35,787 bases of DNA from Chitinophagaceae bacterium. GTDB taxonomy: Bacteria; Bacteroidota; Bacteroidia; Chitinophagales; Chitinophagaceae. Numbering within the stretch: the first letter of the stretch is position 1; the number at the start of each line of letters is the position of its first letter. Made by a program: the position numbers and the translations under genes. The notes below the pieces were generated by a model. It was given only the letters and a program-made list of their open reading frames with translations, made no database searches and was not told the DNA's origin. Where the stretch lies: assembly GCA_004299085.1 (NCBI GenBank), contig SCQV01000055.1, positions 1-35,787 of the forward strand, in the 5' to 3' direction. Shown here in pieces: positions 7,746-16,779 of this stretch.

Positions 7746-8732
7746 TTATTTTGAAACAGCGCTGTCATACTCTATATGTACCTTGTCGCCATACAATTTC
7801 ATCATGGAAACCAGGCTGACAGTGGTATCCGAAGGAAGTGTTATAAATGGCATTCCCAATTCATAAGTAGATACCCCTTTTGCAAGCAACACAACCGGAT
7901 GCCCCCAATCTTTCATTTTATGATATTGATGCATGGCCTTTTCTTTATTGTCATAAACTCCGAAAATAATGGTATAATGAATAGAATCAGGCCGCCGCAT
8001 CGAATTTTCTTGCAGCACGGAATCTTTGCTTAAGTTTAATGAATCACTTTTTGCCAAATATTTTGTCGTATCTTTTGCAATAATGCTTTTTATGACTGCG
8101 ACCTTTTCGTTCCTCTTGATGGTCCCTTTATAAGTCAGCCAACCTACCACCAACAAGGCAATGATGGTGGCAGCAATCCACCAGGATGCCATCTCCCTGC
8201 GTCTTTTATTCCTTTTATGAATTGTCGGTGAAATATCTTTCTCCGGTTGCTCTTCCATTTGAGGAGAATCTTTTGAGGGAGAAGCTTCGGTCGTTGATTC
8301 CGCTTTCGGAATTGAAAAACTTTTTATTTCATCTAAAGAAACCGGTCCGTACACGGAAATGGGTGATCGTTCCTCATCTAAAGTAATTCGCCTGTCGTTG
8401 TCCAGATTCAATAATCCGATTCCTGGTAATTCAACACTGGAACCGGTTGAAAGTTTTTCCCTGATGGCCGAGGCAGCTTCGCTCCATTTTAAAGCGGCTT
8501 CTTCTTCCGGTAATGAGTGGGAAAAAGCTATTTGTTGAATGATCGAATAAAATTTATCATCTTTCCCGCTTAAGGGAATTAAAGAAATCTCATAGACAGG
8601 AGGATGGATCTTATTATCCTGATAAGATCTGGAAGAGGGGTTCCGAATGATAAATAATAATCCTACATCTGGCAATAAACAATGCCCGTATTGTTGCAGG
8701 GCATCGTTCATATCAGAAGAATAAGTTTCCAA
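7746..8732 (-). CDS. HU-CCDC81-like domain + transmembrane segment + SPOR domain protein
   Basis: N-terminal ALQQYGHCLLPDVGLLFI and VELPGIGLLNLDND; TM WWIAATIIALLVVGWLTY; C-terminal HYTIIFGVYDNKEKAMHQYHKMKDWGHPVVLL resembles SPOR. Confidence 0.7.
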   Translation of the reverse strand: METYSSDMNDALQQYGHCLLPDVGLLFIIRNPSSRSYQDNKIHPPVYEISLIPLSGKDDKFYSIIQQIAFSHSLPEEEAALKWSEAASAIREKLSTGSSVELPGIGLLNLDNDRRITLDEERSPISVYGPVSLDEIKSFSIPKAESTTEASPSKDSPQMEEQPEKDISPTIHKRNKRRREMASWWIAATIIALLVVGWLTYKGTIKRNEKVAVIKSIIAKDTTKYLAKSDSLNLSKDSVLQENSMRRPDSIHYTIIFGVYDNKEKAMHQYHKMKDWGHPVVLLAKGVSTYELGMPFITLPSDTTVSLVSMMKLYGDKVHIEYDSAVSK

Positions 8733-8736
8733 GTTG

Positions 8737-10404
8737 CTAAAATTTTATCATGATGCCGCCCAGCACATTTAATCCTAAAGACTGATAATTATGCCAGCGT
8801 TCATAATGGCTGTTAAATAAATTATTGCCATTCAGCCAGATGCTGAATTGTTTATTAATCTGATAACTGGCGCCTGCGTTCAGATCAAAAGCCCCTTTGG
8901 TTTTATGCGAATTACCAAGAGAATCCGGGTAAAAGCTTCCGCTTAACGCATATAAATCGGCAGTCAGCCGCAGCTTTTCTGCAATAATATACTGGCCGGA
9001 AAGGCTGGCTTCAAATGGACGCAATCCCCAGGGTTCTTTAGCAGTTTGTTCTTTAAAATAATTAAACCAGTTACCCGACAATTTCAATTGAAATCCTTCA
9101 TTATTGATATATCCCAATTCGGCATGAAGCTGATAAGCTTTTAAATCGGCTTCATTCACTGTTTTAAAAGTATTTCCGTAAATTGAATCGTTCACAAATA
9201 ACGGACGATTATGATACTCTACAAATGAAAATTTAGTATTGTAAGTAAAATGACTGTTTATCGTCCCCTTTATTCCGGTATATTTTTCTTCCACACGGGT
9301 ATTCAACGAATTAGCGTAATCGCCTAAGAATGGATTTTCTTTCACCATGTTCATATAAGTATTCTGATCAAAATAAGATATCCATCCGCTGCTCAGAATA
9401 AGCTTATCAGGAATTAAGTCAGTTTCATTGACAATATCCGGTAAAAGAAAAAATTTATTGTTAGTCCACGTAGGATTGATGCCGGCATGCAGGAAAAAAT
9501 TGGGTTTATTTATTTCGACTGCCGGATGAAATGCCATCAGGTTATTATTGTAGGTATTGTATTGACCTGTAAAAGTAGAAAAGCTTCCGGTAAAATCCGC
9601 TACGATGGAAATATCTTTGAAGATTTCTTTTTGTGCCGGTATAAAAATCAGAAAATTGGATTCGCGTCTTTTGTGGATATCAGAAAAGCTGGTAATGGTG
9701 AGGTTGGGCTGATAATTAATACCCACTGAATTTTTTGCGGTATTACTCAGTCCGAATTCGGCGCTGATGGTATTATAAGCCTGTTTTACCTGGCTTTTCG
9801 GAAGCTTGGCGGTATCATGATCGTACCCATAATAGCGAATGCCGTGGCGATCATAAGTAACATTTCCATGAAACTCATGTGTGGCTGAAAAATACTGGCC
9901 ATGAATTAATAAATGATCTTTACTATAATTCTGATTTTCGATGTTTCCCTGAGACGAAATGTGACTGAAGTTTAATCCGTATTGAAAAGGAAGACTTCTT
10001 CCATTGCTCAACCCGATTTGCAAAAAAGGAGTTTGGTAATTGCCGAATCCCGCTTTTATATAATTATTATACATGCCTTCATTGGTGGTATCTCTTCCCA
10101 TTGCCAGGGGACGCAGAGGCACAGGTTCATAAGTAAAGTTGAGGTTTTGTGCAGGTACATTGTACACCATACGCGGCCTCACGGTATCCAGCCGGGGCAA
10201 AGTAGCGGTCAAGTTCAGCTTGGCCGCTGCACGCAATACAGGCTGGTAAGTGTTATATATATCAATAGTTTGCTGCTGAATGGTCGTATCCTGTTGTGCC
10301 ATGGAGCTTTGTGACAGAATGAGCAACATGCAGGAAACCAGCCCTGATATTTTTAAAATTGAAAAGATCCGCTTTTGCATATTGTTTTGACGATTGAATA
10401 CCAT
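8737..10404 (-). CDS. Outer membrane beta-barrel protein (TonB-dependent-receptor-like, no clear plug); start may be the Met at 10380
   Basis: Signal peptide MQKRIFSILKISGLVSCMLLILSQSSMAQQ; alternating aromatic strands throughout; C-terminal NSHYERWHNYQSLGLNVLGGIMIKF. Confidence 0.75.
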   Translation of the reverse strand: MVFNRQNNMQKRIFSILKISGLVSCMLLILSQSSMAQQDTTIQQQTIDIYNTYQPVLRAAAKLNLTATLPRLDTVRPRMVYNVPAQNLNFTYEPVPLRPLAMGRDTTNEGMYNNYIKAGFGNYQTPFLQIGLSNGRSLPFQYGLNFSHISSQGNIENQNYSKDHLLIHGQYFSATHEFHGNVTYDRHGIRYYGYDHDTAKLPKSQVKQAYNTISAEFGLSNTAKNSVGINYQPNLTITSFSDIHKRRESNFLIFIPAQKEIFKDISIVADFTGSFSTFTGQYNTYNNNLMAFHPAVEINKPNFFLHAGINPTWTNNKFFLLPDIVNETDLIPDKLILSSGWISYFDQNTYMNMVKENPFLGDYANSLNTRVEEKYTGIKGTINSHFTYNTKFSFVEYHNRPLFVNDSIYGNTFKTVNEADLKAYQLHAELGYINNEGFQLKLSGNWFNYFKEQTAKEPWGLRPFEASLSGQYIIAEKLRLTADLYALSGSFYPDSLGNSHKTKGAFDLNAGASYQINKQFSIWLNGNNLFNSHYERWHNYQSLGLNVLGGIMIKF

Positions 10405-10424
10405 AGAAAAAGAATGAAATTAAA

Positions 10425-13400
10425 TTATTGGTTTTGCCCGTTTGCGTTTCTGATCTTTGAATGCGCCTGTTCATCCGCTTTCACTTTAGCGAGGGTATCG
10501 CTGGCTTGCGTAACTAATGCCGGTATTTTACAATTATCTACAATACTTTGCAAAGTGGCTTTTGCATTAAAGTAATCATTTTGCTTCCAGAAAACATTTC
10601 CGAGCATGATATAGGCGCTTGCGACCCAATAGTCGTAAGAAGGCGTATTTTTTATTACATCATAGGCTGCATTGTTGGCGTTAGTCCAATCATTTTGTGC
10701 AAAGTAGCATTGAGAAATAAAATACCTTGATTCAGCACCTAATTCTGATTTAGTCATTTGTGCAACCGTTTTATAATTGGCAATGGCGGAATCATATTCG
10801 TTTTGTTGCTGCTGTGCTCGCGCCAGATAAAAATATCCTACAATTTGATCGTCCGTGCTGATATCCGGTGTCTGCAGCAAGGCTTGTGCGCTGATGCTTA
10901 CCTGTGGCCATTGCGACAACTGGTAGTTGCAACGGAGAGTACCCCGCAACGCAGCCAGTGTATTTTCTTTGCTGGTGGACAATTGTTTCAGTTGTGTGAA
11001 ATAGCCGAGTGCTTGCTGATAATTTTTGTTCTGATAGAAGCTAATCCAGGCTGCCTGTGATGCCGACCGCTCAGAGTATAAGCTGGCACTTTGTGAAAGT
11101 ACATAGGCGTAGTTGGTCAATGCATTATTATAATCTTTCTGATTAAAATAACTTTCCGCCAGATAAAAATGGGCGGGCAATACAAACTGGCCGTTAGAGA
11201 ATTTATTTAAATAACTGGTTAACTGCGTAATGGCAGAAGTGTATTGATTATTCCCAAAGCTTGATTCTCCGGCAGCATACGTAATGGAATCTTCAGCAGA
11301 AACGGTTACGGTGTGTCCTGTTGATTTAAGGAAATTCAAATAAGCATCCGGTTGACCGCTATTAATATATAAAGTTCGCAGACTTTGCAATGCATCATTC
11401 GCCTGTGGACTGTTGGGATATTGAGTTACTACTTTTTGATAACTGCTGATGGCTCCCTGCTGATCATTCAGGCTGAAATCAGCCACCCCAAGTTGAAGTA
11501 ATGCTTTAGCAGCGTTAGGATCATCAGGATTATTAATGACCTTTTGCAAATAAGGAACAGCCAGATTATATTGTTCATTGGTCATATAAGTGGCAGCAAT
11601 CTGATAATCGGCATCGCTGTTATAGGAAGATGTAGGATATTGGTTAGACAACTGCTGCATAAGAGAAATCTTCTGGCCCGTGTTTCCCGTGACGCCGGCG
11701 ATGATTCCTTTTTGGTATAATGCATAATCGCTACCCGGCTGCCCGGATGAGATCGCTTTATTATAGAGATTTTGTGCATCCGTATAATTTTTCAGCATAT
11801 AATAGCAATCCGCAGTTCTTAAAGTAGCATCATTGGCAATTTGTCTTCCATTGGCTCCAAATATATGCTGCGCTAATTGAAATTGTTGCAAGGCCTGTGC
11901 ATATTCATTCTTTTTCAAATAGCTGTAACCTAAGTTATAATGGGCAGTCTGTACATTGGCTTCACCCAATGCAGCGGGTGTATTTCCTCCTAATGCCAGA
12001 TATTGGTTGGTGTTCACAATGGCTTCCTCCGGATTCCCCTGGCGAAGTGCAATTTCTCCTTTCCAGAAAAATACCAATTGTTGCATTTGAGGATCCACCG
12101 GATATTGCAAAGACTTATTCAGTAAATCATTGGCATGGCTTAGATCGCCGTCATTGATAAGCTGTACTGCCCTGCCGAAAGTGATGCGTTGATAAGCAAG
12201 CTGAACATCCTGGGATGTTTTAGGGACAGAAGAGATGGCATCCAATGCGTTTTTATAATCATTGGTATTCATAAAAAGATGTGCCAGTAATTCCTGCGCC
12301 TCCGTTGAATAACCTGAATTAGGATACTCGGTGGTAAACTCTTTCAGAGTATTGATAGCAGCATCCTGATAACCTAATTCATAAGAAAGCTTTCCATAAT
12401 TAAACCGGGATATCTCCTGCTGTTTCGGGTTATAATTGGAGCGTGCGCAAAAGGAAAATGCGTTTCTGGCTTCCGATTTTTGCCCTGTCCTCAGATAACA
12501 GTCGCCTAAAAGATACATGGAATTTTGGCCGAGTGAATCCTCTGTGCCGCTAAGTTGTTTGAATCCTGCAATGGCTTTTTGGAGGTTATTTTCCTGATAG
12601 TAACAATAGGCCAGTTCATACACATCTTCCTTTGTAAGGGTTTTAGCGCCTGCTTCATATTCCTGCAAATAAGGCAATGCTTTGGAATATTCTTTTTGTT
12701 CAAAATAAGTCTGACCCACTAAATGTTTCAAATCATTATTGTAATATAAATTTCCCGAAGCTAAATAAGGCTGGGCATAAGATATCACTTTTTCAGGCTT
12801 ATCCTGATAGTAGTATATTTCGGCAATATAATAAGGTACGATCAGATCATATTTAGGTTCATTTACCACCCGCTGAAAGCTTTGCAAAGCATCCGAATAA
12901 TTTTTGTTGTAATAAGAAATAAATCCATAATAATAATTGGCGGGAATATAATATTGATTGCGGACATCTTTGATAGCGTTGAAAAGAGGTTGTGCTTTGT
13001 TAAATTCCTTCATGTTAAAATAACAATAGCCAAGCTCAAATTTAGCTTCTGCCACATCATTATTGGAAAGGTTATCAAATCCTGCCTGTTCGTAATACGG
13101 GACAGCTTCTTCTAACTGATTGTGGCGGAAATAATATCTTGCTAAATTATAAGCGGTTAATTGTTTGCGTGGATTGTTGTCCACATCGCGGAGATACTTT
13201 TTAGAAAGGTCAACGGCATCCGGCTGATTCAGTTGAAGAGCGCACATATTAAAATAATATTGCGCATTCTGTAAGACAAGCTGACGGTTAGTTTCCTGAA
13301 AATAACTAATCTCACTGATTGTTTTTCTGAACATAGGTTGCGCTTCTGCATACAGTCCTTGTTGGTATAATTCCTGCGCTTCTTTGAACTGATAAGACGG

Positions 13401-13547
13401 ATCAGCATAAAGGGCGGTTCCCTGCGCAAAAGAAAGAATCGGGCCGGCAAGAAAACAGGCGGAAATAATAAGAGGTGCCAATAACCTTTGTGCAGGCAGC
13501 GTAAGCCGCTTCGTTTGAATGTCATTTACTTTGAGGGACAAATGCAT
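10425..13547 (-). CDS. Large tetratricopeptide repeat protein (1040 aa), exported
   Basis: N-terminal hydrophobic signal LLAPLIISACFLAGPILSFAQG; many TPR units (AYYNLGYSYLKKNEYAQALQQF, ALLQLGVADFSLNDQQGAISSYQKVV etc.). Confidence 0.88.
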   Translation of the reverse strand: MHLSLKVNDIQTKRLTLPAQRLLAPLIISACFLAGPILSFAQGTALYADPSYQFKEAQELYQQGLYAEAQPMFRKTISEISYFQETNRQLVLQNAQYYFNMCALQLNQPDAVDLSKKYLRDVDNNPRKQLTAYNLARYYFRHNQLEEAVPYYEQAGFDNLSNNDVAEAKFELGYCYFNMKEFNKAQPLFNAIKDVRNQYYIPANYYYGFISYYNKNYSDALQSFQRVVNEPKYDLIVPYYIAEIYYYQDKPEKVISYAQPYLASGNLYYNNDLKHLVGQTYFEQKEYSKALPYLQEYEAGAKTLTKEDVYELAYCYYQENNLQKAIAGFKQLSGTEDSLGQNSMYLLGDCYLRTGQKSEARNAFSFCARSNYNPKQQEISRFNYGKLSYELGYQDAAINTLKEFTTEYPNSGYSTEAQELLAHLFMNTNDYKNALDAISSVPKTSQDVQLAYQRITFGRAVQLINDGDLSHANDLLNKSLQYPVDPQMQQLVFFWKGEIALRQGNPEEAIVNTNQYLALGGNTPAALGEANVQTAHYNLGYSYLKKNEYAQALQQFQLAQHIFGANGRQIANDATLRTADCYYMLKNYTDAQNLYNKAISSGQPGSDYALYQKGIIAGVTGNTGQKISLMQQLSNQYPTSSYNSDADYQIAATYMTNEQYNLAVPYLQKVINNPDDPNAAKALLQLGVADFSLNDQQGAISSYQKVVTQYPNSPQANDALQSLRTLYINSGQPDAYLNFLKSTGHTVTVSAEDSITYAAGESSFGNNQYTSAITQLTSYLNKFSNGQFVLPAHFYLAESYFNQKDYNNALTNYAYVLSQSASLYSERSASQAAWISFYQNKNYQQALGYFTQLKQLSTSKENTLAALRGTLRCNYQLSQWPQVSISAQALLQTPDISTDDQIVGYFYLARAQQQQNEYDSAIANYKTVAQMTKSELGAESRYFISQCYFAQNDWTNANNAAYDVIKNTPSYDYWVASAYIMLGNVFWKQNDYFNAKATLQSIVDNCKIPALVTQASDTLAKVKADEQAHSKIRNANGQNQ

Positions 13548-13682
13548 GAAATCCTGTTTGTTAAGATAATGTAACGTTCTAAGGTTTTATTTATTTTCGG
13601 GAAGAACGCTTTTTCCGAATGCGGACAAAGATAAAGTTTTCTCATTTCTGTTTTCATGCTGTGCGCCGCTTGTGGATATTTC

Positions 13683-13715
13683 TTTTGAAGGGTTAAAATT
13701 TGATTATTATTTTCG
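13683..13715 (+). promoter_or_regulatory. Predicted promoter for the doxX-like gene (TTTTG, 20 bp, TATTTTCG)
   Basis: TTTTG at 13683-13687; TATTTTCG at 13708-13715 differs from TAnnTTTG at one position; start codon at 13736. Confidence 0.4.
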
Positions 13716-13735
13716 CCGGATAAAAGACTAAATCT

Positions 13736-14143
13736 ATGGCAAAAATTTCTTCCGTTAAATACACTGCTCCGGGTGTTCAACTGGCGTTGCTCATATTGAG
13801 AATCGGCGCCGGACTGATGATTATTAACCACGGGCTTCCAAAAATTGCACACTTCAGCCAATTGGCGCCTCATTTTGCCAATCCTTTATATATTGGCACT
13901 TATGCCTCTCTTGTACTGGTATTATTTGCGGAAATAGTATGCGGTATATTGTTGGTTTTTGGCCTTTTCACTCGCTGGGCATCCATTCCGCTGATTATTG
14001 AAATGCTGGTCCTGGTATTTTTAGTACATCATGCACATGAATTTTCCGAACAGGAATTAGCAGTTCATTTTCTGATCGCATTTATCGTCATTCTGATCCT
14101 TGGCCCGGGTAAGATATCTTTGGATGGATTGATTTCTCGCTGA
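13736..14143 (+). CDS. DoxX family membrane protein
   Basis: QLALLILRIGAGLMIINHGLPKI...FAEIVCGILLVFGLFTRWASIPLIIEM. Confidence 0.85.
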   Translation: MAKISSVKYTAPGVQLALLILRIGAGLMIINHGLPKIAHFSQLAPHFANPLYIGTYASLVLVLFAEIVCGILLVFGLFTRWASIPLIIEMLVLVFLVHHAHEFSEQELAVHFLIAFIVILILGPGKISLDGLISR

Positions 14144-14168
14144 TAAAATTTAACAAAACGCTAACATC

Positions 14169-14582
14169 ATGTTTTCAACTACAACCGGCATCAGAGTTCG
14201 ATACGGAGAGACGGATCAGATGGGATTCCTGTACTATGGAAATTATGCGCTTTATTATGAAGTGGGAAGGGTGGACATGATCCGGCAGATAGGAATCACT
14301 TATAAAGAGCTCGAAGAAAGAGGTATTATTATGCCGGTAGTGGAACTAAAAAGTAAATATATCCGCCCGGCTTTATATGACGATTTAATTACCGTTAAAA
14401 CCATTCTAAAGGAATTACCCACCGATCATAAAATTTCTTTTCATTCGGAATTATACAATGAAAGGCAGGAGTTGCTGAATATAGGAACTACTACCTTAGT
14501 TTTTCTGGAAGCTAAAACAAGAAGAAAAATTTCCTTGCCGGAAGTTTTGAAGGAAAAGCTGCAGGCTTTTTTTGAAAAATAA
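14169..14582 (+). CDS. Acyl-CoA thioesterase (YbgC/4HBT hot-dog fold)
   Basis: IRVRYGETDQMGFLYYGNYALYYEVGRVDMIRQIGITYKELEERGIIMPVVEL. Confidence 0.9.
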   Translation: MFSTTTGIRVRYGETDQMGFLYYGNYALYYEVGRVDMIRQIGITYKELEERGIIMPVVELKSKYIRPALYDDLITVKTILKELPTDHKISFHSELYNERQELLNIGTTTLVFLEAKTRRKISLPEVLKEKLQAFFEK

Positions 14583-14754
14583 TTTTTTATTTTTTTTAGT
14601 ATCACATGATAGGAGTTATCTTTTTTTGCGACTTTGATACAACTCTGCTCAAATTAATTCTATTCATTTAGTTTGTGATAATAGTCCTTTTCTGATATAA
14701 ACTAAACCATAACGAAAGACAACACCCGATTACCGATTAATAAAAATATTGTGA

Positions 14755-15852
14755 ATGAACATACAACAAATCGTCGAAACGCTTGAATCATTTTCTCCGC
14801 CTGTCTATCAGGAGCCTTACGACAATGCCGGCCTGCTCACCGGGCGTCCCGAATGGGAAGTAAACAATGCGTTGCTTAGTTTAGATGCGACCGAACCCGT
14901 CGTTCAGGAAGCTATTGACAAAAAATGCAATTTAATTATTGCGCATCATCCTGTTATTTTCCGCGGATTGAAAAAGCTGACCGGCAGCAATTATGTGGAG
15001 CGTGCTGTCATACTCGCTATTAAAAATGATATAGCCATTTATGCGGCTCATACCAATTTAGACAATATGCTCATGGGGGTCAATGATATGATCTGTGAAA
15101 AATTGGGGCTGATTAATCGTAAAATTCTATCCCCTTCCACGGGTACCTTAAAAAAGCTATACGCCTTTGCTCCACATGCCGATGCGGAAAAAGTACGCCG
15201 GGCATTATTTGAGGCAGGAGCGGGAAATATCGGCCATTATAGTGAGGCCAGCTTTAATACTTCGGGAACAGGGACTTTTAAAGGGGACGAAAATACCCAT
15301 CCTTACGTGGGTGAAAGGGGCGTTCAGCATCATGAGCCTGAAACGAAAATCGAAGTTATTTTTCCAAAACATTTAGAGAGCAGGATTTTGAAAGCATTAC
15401 TCAAATCTCATCCTTATGAAGAAGTGGCTTATGACATCATTTCAATGGGTAATGCCAATGGGGAAATTGGCAGTGGTATGATAGGAGAATTAGAAAAACC
15501 CGCAGATGAAAAAACATTTTTAAAAAAAATAAGACAACAAATGCAGGCAGAAGGTATCCGGTTTACTCCATTGCGCGGGAAGCCGGTAAAAAAAGTGGCT
15601 GTTTGCGGTGGGGCCGGCAGCTTTTTGTTGAAAGAGGCCATCAGGGCCGGAGCAGATATGTTTGTCAGTGCTGATTTTAAATACCATGAATTCTTCGATG
15701 CTGATAATCATATAGTTATAGCAGATATTGGACATTTTGAAAGCGAACAATATACGGTGGACATATTTTATAAAAAATTAACGGAAAAGTTCCCTACCTT
15801 TGCACCTCTAAAATCCGAAAGTAGAACAAATCCAATAAATTATCTGCACTAA
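14755..15852 (+). CDS. Nif3-like dinuclear metal center hexameric protein (YqfO-type insertion)
   Basis: PYDNAGLLTG; NLIIAHHPVIFRGLKKLTG; IYAAHTNLDN; KVAVCGGAGSFLLKEAIRAGADMFVSADFKYHEFFDA. Confidence 0.93.
   Translation: MNIQQIVETLESFSPPVYQEPYDNAGLLTGRPEWEVNNALLSLDATEPVVQEAIDKKCNLIIAHHPVIFRGLKKLTGSNYVERAVILAIKNDIAIYAAHTNLDNMLMGVNDMICEKLGLINRKILSPSTGTLKKLYAFAPHADAEKVRRALFEAGAGNIGHYSEASFNTSGTGTFKGDENTHPYVGERGVQHHEPETKIEVIFPKHLESRILKALLKSHPYEEVAYDIISMGNANGEIGSGMIGELEKPADEKTFLKKIRQQMQAEGIRFTPLRGKPVKKVAVCGGAGSFLLKEAIRAGADMFVSADFKYHEFFDADNHIVIADIGHFESEQYTVDIFYKKLTEKFPTFAPLKSESRTNPINYLH
15795..15802 (+). promoter_or_regulatory. Possible internal -7 element TACCTTTG upstream of the zinc ribbon gene
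   Basis: Exact TAnnTTTG match 54 bp before the start at 15856, inside the Nif3-like CDS; no clear -33. Confidence 0.3.
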
Positions 15853-15855
15853 CCA

Positions 15856-16614
15856 ATGGCAACCGTAAAAGAGTTTTCAGTAGAAGAAAAGCTGGTGTCA
15901 CTCCTCCGGCTTCAGAAAATTGATTCCAAGCTGGATGAGATTGAAATCCTGAAAGGGGAGCTTCCGATGGAAGTAAAAGATCTGGAAGATGAATTGGAAG
16001 GACTGAATACCCGCCTCACTAATTTAGGGGACGAGATTAAGGGTATTGAGGCTTTTATTTCCGGGAAAAAAGAAGCTATTAAAGATGCCGAAGCGAATAT
16101 TAAAAAATATGAGAAGCAGCAGGATAACGTAAAGAATAACCGTGAATATGAAGCTATTTCCAAGGAAATAGAAATGCAAACGCTGGAAAATAAGCTGAAT
16201 GAAAAGCAAATCCGGGAAGCGAATGATAAGATAAAAGAGAAAAATAACGTATATGAATCTGCCAAAAAAGCTATCAAGGATAAAGAGGGCAATCTGAAGC
16301 ATAAGAAAGCTGAATTGGAAAAAATTATTGTTGATACAGATAAAGAAGAAAAACAATTTGAGAAAGAATCTGAGAAAGCCGGCGAGGAGGTGGAGCCCAG
16401 ATTATTGGCAGCTTATGAAAAAATCCGTAAGACTTATCGTAACGGATTGGCGGTAGTGAGTATTGAAAGAGACTCCTGTGGCGGATGCTTTAACAAGATA
16501 CCTCCCCAAAGACAGGCCGAAATACGCCAGCGAAAAAAGATCATAGTATGTGAGCATTGTGGAAGAATATTAGTTGATTTTGATCTTTTTAATTCCGTTA
16601 CCGCAAAGAAATAA
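15856..16614 (+). CDS. Coiled-coil protein with C4-type zinc ribbon
   Basis: Long coiled coil followed by CGGCFNKIPPQRQAEIRQRKKIIVCEHCGRILV. Confidence 0.92.
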   Translation: MATVKEFSVEEKLVSLLRLQKIDSKLDEIEILKGELPMEVKDLEDELEGLNTRLTNLGDEIKGIEAFISGKKEAIKDAEANIKKYEKQQDNVKNNREYEAISKEIEMQTLENKLNEKQIREANDKIKEKNNVYESAKKAIKDKEGNLKHKKAELEKIIVDTDKEEKQFEKESEKAGEEVEPRLLAAYEKIRKTYRNGLAVVSIERDSCGGCFNKIPPQRQAEIRQRKKIIVCEHCGRILVDFDLFNSVTAKK

Positions 16615-16641
16615 AGAGAATGGTCAAATTTTTGCAATAAG

Positions 16642-16671
16642 GGACACTTAAAAAGGTGTCCTTTTCTTTTT
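16642..16671 (+). terminator. Rho-independent terminator after the zinc ribbon gene
   Basis: GGACAC (16642-16647) / GTGTCC (16656-16661) stem followed by TTTTCTTTTT. Confidence 0.7.
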
Positions 16672-16719
16672 GCAGGAAATTTTCTTTTTAGATGTTGGTT
16701 TAATGTTTTGAAATGAGAA

Positions 16720-16747
16720 TTGGATGTTGATTATTGAATATTCTGGG
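16720..16747. repeat. Degenerate heptamer run (TTGGATG TTGATTA TTGAATA TTCTGGG)
   Basis: Four 7-bp phased units upstream of the TPR gene at 16780. Confidence 0.35.
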
Positions 16748-16779
16748 TTTTTTAGGATTTGTAAAATGAATTTATTGGC

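Noticed and set aside
15912-16356. Antisense ORFs (126 and 110 aa, Ser/Phe/Ile-rich) opposite the zinc ribbon gene
   Set aside because: Shadow ORFs caused by the Lys/Glu-rich coiled coil on the plus strand; no domain features.
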